Source: Kaistia defluvii (GTDB taxonomy: Bacteria > Pseudomonadota > Alphaproteobacteria > Rhizobiales > Kaistiaceae). From it: a DNA stretch of 64,000 bases. The position numbers and the translations under genes are program-made. The notes below the pieces were generated by a model that did not search any database, was not told the origin of the DNA, and saw only the letters and a list, made by a program, of their open reading frames with translations. This document shows, piece after piece, positions 18,839-27,400 of the stretch; the first letter of the stretch is position 1, and every line of letters begins with the position of its first letter. Where the stretch lies: NCBI RefSeq assembly GCF_040548815.1, contig NZ_JBEPSM010000001.1:248001-312000 (forward strand). Reading direction: 5' to 3'.

Positions 18839-19233
18839 CAGCCGCGCTCGAACTGCAGGTGGCGATCGTCGCCAGCCTGCTCGCCGATGGCGACCTCGGG
18901 GCGTTGGTGGGGGACCGCATCCATGACGGCGCGCCGCGCGCGGCGGCTTTTCCCTCGGTGACGCTGGGCGAAACCGGGCAGGCCGACTGGTCGAGCGATG
19001 GCGAGGCGGGCGGCGAGGTCAGCCTGACCCTGCATGTCTGGTCGCGGGCACTCGGCAAGCGCGAGGCCTGGGCAATCCTCGGCCATCTGATGCGGCTGCT
19101 GCATGACGCGCCGCTTGCGATGGACGGTCCTTCGCTGGTGCTGATCCGCGTTACCTATGCCGAGGTCCGGCTGGATCCGGACGGCATCACCGAGCACGGC
19201 GTCCTGCGCCTCGCGGCGCTGGTCGAGGACTAG
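18835..19233 (+). CDS. GTA tail terminator, DUF3168, g8-like
   Basis: A 132-residue protein of the DUF3168 group, which caps the tail tube. Typical segments are LELQVAIVASLLADG near the start, FPSVTLGET, the beta strands around SLTLHVWSRA and the final AEVRLDPDGITEHGVLRL. It starts in an ATGA overlap with the interrupted gp10-family gene. Its stop overlaps the stop of the antisense acetyltransferase gene by 4 nt, so the tail operon is broken here. Confidence 0.88.
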   Translation: MTAALELQVAIVASLLADGDLGALVGDRIHDGAPRAAAFPSVTLGETGQADWSSDGEAGGEVSLTLHVWSRALGKREAWAILGHLMRLLHDAPLAMDGPSLVLIRVTYAEVRLDPDGITEHGVLRLAALVED

Positions 19234-19736
19234 CCTTTTCTCGCCAGCCAGTCGGGCCTGAGGATCGCCATCACCAGCTCGTCGTGATGTTCGCCGCCGA
19301 CAAAGGCACTGCCGCGCGAAACGCCTTCGGCCTGGAAGCCGACGGATTCATAGGCGCGGCGGGCGCGCAGATTGTGCGGGAACAGGCCGAGCGACAGCCG
19401 GTGCGCCTTCGTTTCGGTGAAGACACGCTCGATGAGCCCCCTGAGCAGCGCGGGGCCGACGCCTTGGCCGGGCTCGCTGACGGCGATCCGCTTCAGCAGC
19501 GTCGACCGCTCCGGCGAATCCCAGTCGCGCAGCAGCGCGAAGCCGAGCGGCTTTGGCTCGCTACCATCCGCGACGGCGCGGGCGAGGAAATAGGCATAGC
19601 GCGGCTCGGTCATCGCCTCGGCGTGCTGTGCCGCTTCCCAGCGGCCGACCAGCTTTTCGAAACCCGGCCGCCGCTCGGTCGCGACGATGAACGGGATGTC
19701 GCTCTCGCCGGCGCGGACGACTTCGATTCGAGGCAT
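19230..19736 (-). CDS. GNAT family N-acetyltransferase, antisense insertion in the GTA cluster
   Basis: A 168-residue acetyltransferase. The acetyl-CoA pyrophosphate loop is EPGQGVGPALLRGL, and the following NLRARRAYESVGFQAEGVSRG is the usual C-terminal GNAT block. It lies between tail terminator and tail tube, opposite to them, with a tail-to-tail overlap of 4 nt on one side and 56 nt to the tube gene on the other. Substrate unknown. It is not a GTA function. Confidence 0.88.
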   Translation of the reverse strand: MPRIEVVRAGESDIPFIVATERRPGFEKLVGRWEAAQHAEAMTEPRYAYFLARAVADGSEPKPLGFALLRDWDSPERSTLLKRIAVSEPGQGVGPALLRGLIERVFTETKAHRLSLGLFPHNLRARRAYESVGFQAEGVSRGSAFVGGEHHDELVMAILRPDWLARKG

Positions 19737-19792
19737 CGGCGGCGGCTCCCAGACGGGTGAAATAGGTTCAGCGAATGAGAAGGGGATAGAGG

Positions 19793-20209
19793 ATGACGGC
19801 GCAGAAGGGCAAGGATTTGCTCCTGAAGATCGACACCACCGGCTCCGGCGACTTTTCGACGGTGGCGGGCATGCGGACCCGGCGCTTCGCGCTCAACGCC
19901 GAGACGGTCGACATCACCGACACGGATTCGGCCGGCCGCTGGCGGGAACTGCTCGCCGGGGCCGGCGTCCGTCGCGCCAGCGTTTCCGGCTCGGGCATCT
20001 TTCGCGATGCGGCGACCGACGCCGCGATCCGCACCCTGTTCTTCGACGGCGCGATCCGCGATTTCCAGCTGATCGTGCCGGATTTCGGCACGCTGGCCGG
20101 ACCGTTCCAGATCACCGCGCTGGACTATTCCGGCGAGCATGACGGCGCCGTCACCTATGAGACCGCGCTGGAATCGGCCGGCCTGATCCAGTTCACGGCG
20201 GCTGCGTGA
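19793..20209 (+). CDS. GTA major tail tube protein, TP901-1 family, g9
   Basis: A 138-residue tube protein. The N terminus (MTAQKGKDLLLKID) and the AETVDITDTDSAGRWRELLAGAGVR block are diagnostic of the TP901-1-like tail tube family. RBS AGGGGATAGAGG lies just upstream of the ATG. Its promoter, if any, must lie in the short gap to the antisense acetyltransferase or beneath that gene. It ends TGATG with the next gene. Confidence 0.93.
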   Translation: MTAQKGKDLLLKIDTTGSGDFSTVAGMRTRRFALNAETVDITDTDSAGRWRELLAGAGVRRASVSGSGIFRDAATDAAIRTLFFDGAIRDFQLIVPDFGTLAGPFQITALDYSGEHDGAVTYETALESAGLIQFTAAA

Positions 20210-20526
20210 TGGCGAACCGGCATCGCGGCGAGATCGAAGCCGAACTCGACGGCCGGCCGCACACGCTCTGCCTGACGCTCGGCGCGCTGGCGGAACTGGA
20301 AGCTGCCTTCGGCGCCGAGGACCTCTCGGCACTGGCCGCCCGCTTCGGCGAGGGCCGGCTGTCGGCAAGGGATGCGATCCGCATTCTCGGCGCCGGCCTC
20401 CGCGGCGCGGGAGAAAGCATCGACGACCACCAGGTCGCGGCAATGCGGGCTCCCAACGGTGCGGCGGGGTTCGCGGCGATCGTTTCGGAACTCTTGGACG
20501 CCACGTTTGGCGGGGGCGGCGGGTGA
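20209..20526 (+). CDS. GTA tail assembly chaperone, gp10-type (GTA_gp10)
   Basis: A 105-residue protein of the GTA_gp10 family, expected to chaperone the tape measure during tube assembly. The N-terminal MANRHRGEIEAELDGRPHTL block and the LGALAELEAAFG helix are typical. I start at the ATG in the TGATG overlap with the tail tube; a GTG at 20206 is also possible. It ends in a GTGA overlap with the second chaperone gene, which anchors that gene's start. Confidence 0.88.
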   Translation: MANRHRGEIEAELDGRPHTLCLTLGALAELEAAFGAEDLSALAARFGEGRLSARDAIRILGAGLRGAGESIDDHQVAAMRAPNGAAGFAAIVSELLDATFGGGGG

Positions 20527-20987
20527 GTGCGGGGCGGCAGGATGAAGGGCCCAAGGAAAGCGCTGCCGGCAAGCAAGACCCTCACCCCAGCCCTCTCCCG
20601 CAAGCGGGCGAGGGGGAGGATAGCGGCCTTCATCGACGGCTGCGCCCTTCTCATGGAGCGGATGCACCTGAACTCTCCAACGAGCCTCGGTCGTCACCCG
20701 AGCCTCGATCGGCCCCCTCATCCGGGGCTTGGTCGGCTCCCTCTCCGGGAAACCGTGAGAGGGCTGGGGTGAGGGGCTTGCTTCCTACTGCGCAGGGACC
20801 CGCGCCTTTTCCCTGGCGCGAGGCGATGGCGATCGGATTTGGCGTGCTCAGGCTATCGAGCCGCGAGTTCTGGGCGCTGACGCCGCGCGAACTCGCCGCC
20901 GCGATCGAGGGCCTGACCGGCCGGACCCATGCCCCGATGGACCGCACCCGTCTTGACGACTTGATGCGGCGGTTCCCGGATCACTAG
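20523..20987 (+). CDS. second GTA tail assembly chaperone, enlarged by an in-frame type B repeat
   Basis: A 154-codon frame. The C-terminal 60 or so residues (from PFPWREAMAIGFGVLRLSSR to the DLMRRFPDH end) are the complete conserved part of the small GTA chaperone that normally follows g10 and is about 60-75 residues long. The GTGA overlap with g10 indicates the original start at 20523. The first 17 codons or so precede a 209-bp repeat (20573-20781) that is translated in frame into a Pro, Ser and Gly rich insertion. An internal ATG at 20825 could rescue a short product lacking the PFPWRE start. Confidence 0.82.
   Translation: MSAGRQDEGPKESAAGKQDPHPSPLPQAGEGEDSGLHRRLRPSHGADAPELSNEPRSSPEPRSAPSSGAWSAPSPGNRERAGVRGLLPTAQGPAPFPWREAMAIGFGVLRLSSREFWALTPRELAAAIEGLTGRTHAPMDRTRLDDLMRRFPDH
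20573..20781. repeat. type B repeat with 25-bp terminal inverted repeats, inside a GTA gene
   Basis: The left end 20573-20597 and right end 20757-20781 are 25-nt inverted repeats with one mismatch (starting GCAAGACCCTCACCCC and mirrored by GGGGTGAGGGGCTTGC). Hairpin cores CCCTCTCCCGC..GCGGGCGAGGG follow inside. The element is 209 bp and is carried within the second chaperone gene. The same terminal motif bounds the intergenic copy at 17145. No target duplication is obvious. Confidence 0.88.
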
Positions 20988-21001
20988 CCCCTCGCCTGGA
21001 C

Positions 21002-21505
21002 TCATTGCTTCTTCTGACGAGCTTCGCGGATTATTTCTTGGATTTCCGGATCCGTCTGAATCTTGCTCATCGATTTCTGTATGAATTCTACCGACTTTGG
21101 AAGCGAGTATTCCGTTATTTCTTCGGCAATAGCTGAATTCTTGTCCAGGATTTGGCGTCCAACAGGTGTGCTGTAGAAGTCGTACATGGCGTCAATTTCT
21201 GCTTCAGAATATACCGACTTGTATATCTCGATGATTGCCTGATCTTGATTGGAGAAAACGTCCTCGTAATTCTCCATCATGATTGACGTCGCTCTGTCCA
21301 TGAACGACTGAGGGATTTCTAGATTTGTTGCTTTCAAGGCGTTGAAGATCTGGTCCAGCAGACGATGTCTTTGCTGATCGAAGTCAATCCCCTTCATCAG
21401 GGTCTCAATTTTCTGGTCGGTCGTTGGCTCGGTCGCATGAGCGTGTTGGTATGCGCCGCCCAGAATGATCATGGCCGAGAAGCAAATGGCCTTCAGATTC
21501 AGCAT
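21002..21505 (-). CDS. exported DUF2059 protein, low-GC antisense insertion in the GTA cluster
   Basis: A 167-residue protein with a signal peptide (about residues 1-24, ending AHA). The C-terminal half (YSEAEIDAMYDFYSTPVGRQ and following ILDKN) is the DUF2059 signature. DUF2059 function is unknown; it is usually periplasmic. Base composition is clearly lower in GC than the flanking genes (roughly mid-40s against mid-60s per cent by eye) and codons with A or T at the third position are common. It is the best candidate for recent transfer in the window. GGGGG sits about 6-7 nt before the ATG. It separates the chaperones from the tape measure. Confidence 0.85.
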   Translation of the reverse strand: MLNLKAICFSAMIILGGAYQHAHATEPTTDQKIETLMKGIDFDQQRHRLLDQIFNALKATNLEIPQSFMDRATSIMMENYEDVFSNQDQAIIEIYKSVYSEAEIDAMYDFYSTPVGRQILDKNSAIAEEITEYSLPKSVEFIQKSMSKIQTDPEIQEIIREARQKKQ

Positions 21506-21590
21506 TCATAACCCCCGATAGAGCTGGTCCTTTCGTCACCATACATGCGTGTACTGGTGGAGGCGACCGTCTGTTCGACCAGGAGCCATC

Positions 21591-22133
21591 ATGACCACGC
21601 CGATCGACGAACTTTCCGTGCGCATCACCGCCGATACCTCCGCCTTCACCGCCTCGCTCGATGGCCTTGCCAAGCAGGCGGATGGCTTTTCCGGCGCGAT
21701 CAGCCGGGCGTTTCGCGATGCGGTGGTCGGCGGCAAGGAATTCGACGACATCCTCAGAAACCTTGCGCTGCGCTTCTCGACGATGGCGCTCAACGCCGCT
21801 TTGAAGCCGATCGAAAGCGGCATCGGCGGGCTGCTCTCCGGCCTGGTGGGCTCGCTCGGCGGGGTAAAGCCGTTCGCCAAGGGCGGCGTCGTCGCCAGCC
21901 CGACTTATTTCCCGCTTTCCGGCGGGTTCGGCCTGATGGGCGAGGCGGGGGCCGAGGCGATCATGCCGCTTTCGCGCGGCCCGGACGGGCGGTTGGGCGT
22001 TTCGGGCGGCGGCGCGCCGGTGACGGTCAACATCGCCATCCAGACGCCGGACGCCCAGAGCTTTCGCAAGTCCGAGGCGCATGTCGCCGCGACGCTGGCG
22101 CGCGCCGTCGGTCGCGGCAGAAGGGGGCTTTGA
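21591..22133 (+). CDS. GTA tail tape measure protein, g11
   Basis: A 180-residue tape measure, short as in GTAs. The N-terminal ELSVRITADTSAFTASLDGL and the central GGVKPFAKGGVVASPTYF and GLMGEAGAEAIMPLSRG blocks are characteristic. A hydrophobic Gly-rich stretch lies at about residues 75-95. RBS AGGAG at 21581-21585 sets the start. It ends TGATG with the distal tail gene. The short length predicts a short tail. Confidence 0.9.
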   Translation: MTTPIDELSVRITADTSAFTASLDGLAKQADGFSGAISRAFRDAVVGGKEFDDILRNLALRFSTMALNAALKPIESGIGGLLSGLVGSLGGVKPFAKGGVVASPTYFPLSGGFGLMGEAGAEAIMPLSRGPDGRLGVSGGGAPVTVNIAIQTPDAQSFRKSEAHVAATLARAVGRGRRGL

Positions 22134-22768
22134 TGCCGCTGATCCCTGCCTTTCACGAAATCCGCTTCCCGACCAACATCGCCTTCGGCTCCTCTGGCGG
22201 GCCGGAGCGGCGCACCGAGGTGGTGACGCTTGGCTCGGGCGGCGAGCGGCGCAATGCGCGCTGGGCGGAATCGCGCCGGCGCTATGACGCCGGCTACGGC
22301 GTGCGCTCGCTCGCCGACCTGCATCAGGTGATCGCCTTCTTCGAAGAGCGGCGCGGAAAACTGTTTGGCTTCCGCTGGCACGACTGAGCCGACGACGCCT
22401 CCGCACCGCCGGGGACGGAGCCGGCGCCGACCGACCAGGTGCTTGGCGCTGGCGACGAAGAAACGACGGTGTTTCAGTTGAGGAAGACCTATGGCGCGCT
22501 GCATGCGCCCTATGAGCGGGCGATCGCCAAGCCGGTCGAAGGCAGTGTCACCGTGGCGGTGGATGGCGTCGCGACCGAGGACTTTGCTGTCGACCCCACG
22601 ACCGGGCTGGTCACGCTCGCAGAAGCGCCGGCGGAGGGGGCGATCGTCACCGCCGGCTTCCGCTTCGACGTGCCGGTGCGCTTCGACGCCGACCAACTGG
22701 TGATCAATCTCGCCGCCTTCGAGGCCGGCGAAATCCCGTCGATCCCGATCGTGGAGATTCGGCCATGA
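22133..22768 (+). pseudogene. GTA distal tail protein (DUF2460, g12) with an in-frame TGA
   Basis: The frame reads MPLIPAFHEIRFPTNIAFGS to residue 84, hits TGA at 22385-22387, then continues in the same frame as ADDASAPPGTEPAPTDQVLG and through to IPSIPIVEIRP at 22768. Total length of 212 codons equals an intact DUF2460 protein. Relatives as I recall them have Trp in the FRWKDW-A-D position where the stop falls, so a single TGG to TGA change explains it. A GTG at 22439 could restart translation of the C-terminal domain (109 residues). The upstream part alone has 84 residues. Alternatives are stop readthrough or a sequencing error. Confidence 0.85.
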
Positions 22769-23649
22769 GGACGCTTCCTCCCGATCTTGCGGCGCATTTG
22801 GCCGGCGACGCCTCGACGCTGTGCCACGCCTGGCGGCTGCAGCGGAAGGACGGCGTCGTGCTCGGCTTCACCGATCATGATCGCGATCTCGTGCTGGACG
22901 GCGTCACTTACGAGGCGGCGACCGGCCTTTCCGCCAGCGAGGCCAGCGCCGAGACCGACATGGTGACGGGCGGCATGGAGGTCGCCGGCGCGCTGATCTC
23001 GGACCGGCTGTCGGAGGCAGAGCTTGCCGCCGGCGCCTTCGACCACGCCCGGATCGAGACGTTTCTCGTCAACTGGTCGGCGCCGGAGGAGCGGCTGCTG
23101 CTCCGTGTCGGCCATATCGGCGAGGTGCTGCGCGAGGATGGCGCGTTCCGGGTCGAGATACGCGGCCTTGCCGCGGGGCTCGACGAGCCGCAGGGACGGG
23201 TGTTTCGCACCCCATGCGACGCCGATCTCGGCGATGCCAGATGCAGGGTCGATCTCGAAGATCCTGCCTTTCGCGGCAGCGGGACGGTGGTGGCTGCGCA
23301 GGACGGCAGGCGGTTCACAATTGCCGGGCTGGAAGCGTTTGCCGCCGGCTGGTTCGAGCGCGGCACGCTTACCTGGGGCAGCGGTGCGAATGCGGGCCGC
23401 CGCGCTGTGGTCAAGTCGCAGCGCGAGGTCGCAGGCCAGCCGACCGTCGAGCTCTGGAACGCCATGACCGGTCAGATCGAGCCCGGCGACACGTTCACCG
23501 TCACCGCCGGCTGCGACAAGCGTTTTGAAACCTGCCGCGAGAAATTCGGCAATCGCCTGAACTTTCGCGGCTTTCCGCACATGCCCGGCAATGATTTCGC
23601 GCTCGGCTATGCCCGCAATGGCAGCCGCAACAATGGCGGGCGGCTGTAG
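22765..23649 (+). CDS. GTA tail hub protein, DUF2163, g13
   Basis: A 294-residue protein of the DUF2163 / BR0599 group, the baseplate hub of GTAs. The N terminus (MRTLPPDLAAHLAGDASTLC) and the HDRDLVLDGVTYEAATGLSA block are diagnostic. The C-terminal LNFRGFPHMPGNDFALGY is also conserved. Four cysteines lie as CX8C near residue 155 and CX6C near residue 253. I recall an iron-sulphur cluster being reported in the RcGTA hub, which these could ligate. It starts in an ATGA overlap with the end of g12, so the g12 stop may reduce its translation. Confidence 0.9.
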   Translation: MRTLPPDLAAHLAGDASTLCHAWRLQRKDGVVLGFTDHDRDLVLDGVTYEAATGLSASEASAETDMVTGGMEVAGALISDRLSEAELAAGAFDHARIETFLVNWSAPEERLLLRVGHIGEVLREDGAFRVEIRGLAAGLDEPQGRVFRTPCDADLGDARCRVDLEDPAFRGSGTVVAAQDGRRFTIAGLEAFAAGWFERGTLTWGSGANAGRRAVVKSQREVAGQPTVELWNAMTGQIEPGDTFTVTAGCDKRFETCREKFGNRLNFRGFPHMPGNDFALGYARNGSRNNGGRL

Positions 23650-23650
23650 C

Positions 23651-23944
23651 TCAGGCCGCGGCGTCGAGCACGCGCTCCAGTTCATCGATCGCGGCAAGGC
23701 CGTCCTGGATGGCGCTGGCACGCTTGGCCCCGTCGGACGAAGCGCGGCTGACGATCTGCAGCACCTCGAAGCAGCGGGCCGCCGTATCCGTCGCGGCGGC
23801 GCCGACAGCCGGCGTCCAGGCGACATAGGACATCGCGATGTCGATGTTGCGGCTGACCTCGTTCTTCTGCGGCCACGCCGTCTCGCGCGTCAATCCGGTC
23901 AGAATTTCGCGCAAGGCGCGCATGTTTTCGGTGTGCCTGGGCAT
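23651..23944 (-). CDS. 97-residue protein of unknown function, antisense insertion in the GTA cluster
   Basis: A complete antisense frame between hub and peptidase genes, one base beyond the hub stop. I start at MPRHTENMRALREILTG, with GAGG about 9 nt upstream. The product reads as mostly helical, with one Cys and Ala-rich C-terminal helices (ASAIQDGLAAIDELERVLDA). I do not recognise a family. The intact frame, ribosome site and tight packing between real genes favour a real gene over a shadow. Confidence 0.55.
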   Translation of the reverse strand: MPRHTENMRALREILTGLTRETAWPQKNEVSRNIDIAMSYVAWTPAVGAAATDTAARCFEVLQIVSRASSDGAKRASAIQDGLAAIDELERVLDAAA

Positions 23945-24002
23945 GGCGGAGCCTCGTTCCCGGTGAGCCGGCGGAACCTCGCAGATTCGGAAGGGGATCG
24001 AA

Positions 24003-24446
24003 ATGGCAAACCTGGTTTCCCGCCAGGCGATCGTCGACGCAGCGATGGCCTGGCTCGGCACGCCCTATCGGCATCAGGCGTCGCTTCGGGGCGTCGGCTG
24101 CGATTGCCTCGGCCTGGTGCGCGGCGTCTGGCGCCAACTCTATGGCGGCGAGCCGGAAGACATGCCGGTCTATACCGCCGACTGGGCCGAGGCGCGCGGG
24201 CAGGACACGCTGGCCGAGGCCGCTGGACGGCACATGGCGGCTGTTCCGCTCGATGCGGCGACGACGGGTGATCTGCTGCTGTTTCGTTGGCGGGAAAACC
24301 TGCCGGCCAAGCACGCGGCGATCCTGATTGCGCCGGATCGCTTCCTGCACGCGCATGACGGCGCCGCCGTCGCCACCGCCGCTCTATCGCCTTGGTGGCG
24401 CCGGCGCGCCGCGTTTGTCTTCTCGTTTCCCGGAGTGACCGACTGA
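24003..24446 (+). CDS. GTA NlpC/P60 peptidase, g14
   Basis: A 147-residue cysteine peptidase expected to cut peptidoglycan during entry. The catalytic Cys is Cys35 in GCDCLGLVRG and the His is His104 in LPAKHAAIL. The N-terminal VDAAMAWLGTPYRHQ is typical of phage NlpC/P60 proteins. GAAGGGG lies before the ATG. It ends TGATG with the megatron gene, so the two are coupled. Confidence 0.93.
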   Translation: MANLVSRQAIVDAAMAWLGTPYRHQASLRGVGCDCLGLVRGVWRQLYGGEPEDMPVYTADWAEARGQDTLAEAAGRHMAAVPLDAATTGDLLLFRWRENLPAKHAAILIAPDRFLHAHDGAAVATAALSPWWRRRAAFVFSFPGVTD

Positions 24447-27400
24447 TGGCGACCCTCGTCCTGCAGGCGGCCGGCGCCGCGATCGGCGGCCTGTTCGGCC
24501 CGGTCGGCGCGATCCTTGGCGGCGCGGTCGGCGCCATGGCCGGCTATGCCGTCGACCAGACCCTGTTCGGCCAGAACATCGAGGGGCCGCGCCTCTCCGA
24601 TCTCTCGGTGCAGCGTTCGGAGGAGGGCACGCCGATCCCGCGCGTCTATGGCCGCGCCCGGCTGGCGGGTCAGGTCATCTGGGCGACGCGCTTCCAGGAG
24701 GTGAAGCAGGAGGAGGGCGGCAAGGGCGGCCCGACCGTCACCACCTACTCCTATTATGCCAATTTCGCCGTCGGCATCTGTGAAGGACCGATCGCCCGCA
24801 TCGGCCGCGTTTGGGCCGATGGCGATCTGATCAACCTGGCGGACGTGCATCATCGCGTGCATCTGGGCGGGGAGGACCAGCCGGCCGACAGCCTGATCGA
24901 GGCCCGGCAGGGCACGACCGGAACGCCGGCTTATCGCGGCACGGCGATGGTCGTATTCGAGCGCCTGCCGATCGGCGACTATGGCAACCGGCTGCCGCAG
25001 CTTTCCTTCGAGGTATTCCGCCCGGTCGGCGGTGTCGAGGACGAGATCCGCGCCGTCGTCATCATCCCCGGCGCGTCGGAATTCGCCTATGATCCGCTGC
25101 CGGTCTACACGTCGAAGGGGCGGGGCCGGCGCGTCACCATCAACCGCCATGTCGATGGCGCGCGCACCGATTGGGAAGCCTCGATCGACGAATTGCAGGC
25201 GCTTTGCCCCCATCTCGAACGGGCGGCGCTGGCCGTCTCCTGGTTTGGCGACGATCTGCGCGCCGGCCACTGCACGGTCGCGCCGCGCGTCGAAGATTAT
25301 TCGACGGTCACGAGCCCGACATCGTGGCGCGTCGCCGGGTTGAACAGAAGTGCTGCGCGGGCGGTTAGCCGTATCGACGACCGGCCGGCCTTCGGCGGCA
25401 CGCCCTCCGACGCCAGCGTCATTCGCGCGATTCAGGATCTGAAGGCGCGTGGCATCGCCGTCACCTTCTATCCCTTCCTGATGATGGATATCCCCGCCGA
25501 CAATGACCTGCCGCATCCCTATTGGGACGCGACCCAGCCGGCCTATCCCTGGCGCGGCGAGATCACCGCCTCGATCGCACCGGGCCGTGACGGCACGCCG
25601 GACAAGACGGCGGCGGCCGCGAGCGAAATCGCCAGCTTCGTCGGCACGGCGGCGCGGACGGATTTCTCCGTCTCGGGCGGCGCGGTGCACTATTCCGGCC
25701 CGGATGAATGGACCTACCGGCGGATGGTCCTGCACGCGGCGCATCTCTGCAAGGCGGCCGGCGGAGTGGATGCCTTTCTCATAGGCTCGGAACTGCGCGG
25801 GCTGACGACGCTGCGCTCCGACGCTTCGACCTATCCCTTCGTCGCGGCGCTGAAGGCGCTTGCCGCCGATGTGCGTCTGATCCTGCCGGCCGCGAAGATT
25901 ACCTATGCCGCCGACTGGAGCGAATATTTCGGCCACCAGCCGGGCGACGGCTCCGGCGACGTGCATTTTCATCTGGATCCGCTCTGGGCCGACGACGCCA
26001 TCGACGCGATCGGCATCGACAGCTACGTCCCCTTGTCCGACTGGCGCGACGGTTTCGACCATCTCGACGCAGCGGTCGCCGAGAGCGGCCGGGACCTCGA
26101 CTATCTCAGGGCCAACATCGCCGGCGGTGAGGGCTTCGACTGGTACTATGCCAGCGACGCCGACCGCTTGGCGCAGATCCGCTCGCCGATCAGCGATGGC
26201 GGCGCGGGCAAGCCCTGGGTGTTCCGCTACAAGGATCTCGTGAACTGGTGGTCGAACCCCCATCTCGACCGGCCCGGCGGCATTGAGGCCGCCACGCCGA
26301 CCGGGTGGACGCCGAAGTCGAAGCCAATCTGGTTCACCGAGATCGGCTGCGCCGCGATCGACAAGGGCGCCAACGAGCCGAACGTCTTTCCCGATCCGAA
26401 GGTCGGCGGCGCCAGGCTGCCGCATTTTTCCAATGGCAGCCGTGACCCGCTGATGCAGGAACGGTTCCTGACCGCCGTACTCGGCTATTGGGACCCGGCC
26501 TTGCCCGATTTCGTCGCGACGAACAATCCTGCCTCGGATGTCTATGAAGGGCGGATGGTCGATGCCTCGCGAACCTATGTCTGGTCCTGGGACGCGCGGC
26601 CCTATCCAGCCTTTCCGCAGCTGACAGACGTCTGGTCAGATGGCGGCAATTGGGAGACCGGGCACTGGCTGAACGGCCGGCTCGGCAACCTGACCACCAT
26701 CCGCCTGGTCGAGCGCATTCTGCGGGATTATGGCTTCGAGCCCTATCGCGTTGGCGATCTCGACGGGCTGGTCGACGGCTTCGTGATTGCCCGGGTCGGC
26801 TCGGCACGGCAGGCGCTAGACGGTCTCGCCGAAGCACTCGGCTTCGAAGCAGCGGAATCAGGAGATATCGTCCGCTTCATCCGCCGCGGTCTGCCGAGGT
26901 TGACGCTGACGCCGGCCGATGTGGTCGAGGATGGAGAGCAGCCCTTGCTCGCGATCCGCCGGGCGCAGGAAACCGAGCTGCCGGCCGAACTCGCCTTCGG
27001 CTTCATCGATGGCGCCAGTGATTACCGCGACCGGGTCGTTGCCTCGCGCCGGCTGGAGGCGGCGGGGCATCGGCAGGCGACGCTTTCGACCGGCATCGTC
27101 ACCGACGACGCGCTGGCGGTCGCCCTGGCGGATCAACGCCTGCAGGAAATCTGGGATGGCCGCGAGACGGTGTCGCTGGCGCTGACCGATCGCCGGCTGG
27201 CAATCGAGCCGGCGGATGTCGTGACTCTGCTCCGGCCCGAGGGGCGCACGAGCTTTCGCGTCACCAAGGTCGAGGACGGCCTGGCGCGGCGCATCGAGGG
27301 GCGAACGGTCGATCCGTTTGGCGCACCTGTTCCGGCCGGCGGCGGCACGGGCGGAACGCCGGAATGGTCGGCCGATCCTGGCCCGCCCGACGTCATCGTT

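Noticed and set aside
24170-26425. 751-codon minus-strand frame beneath the megatron gene
   Set aside because: Shadow of g15; composition is Arg, Gly and Ala rich, and the plus-strand frame has clear GTA homology.
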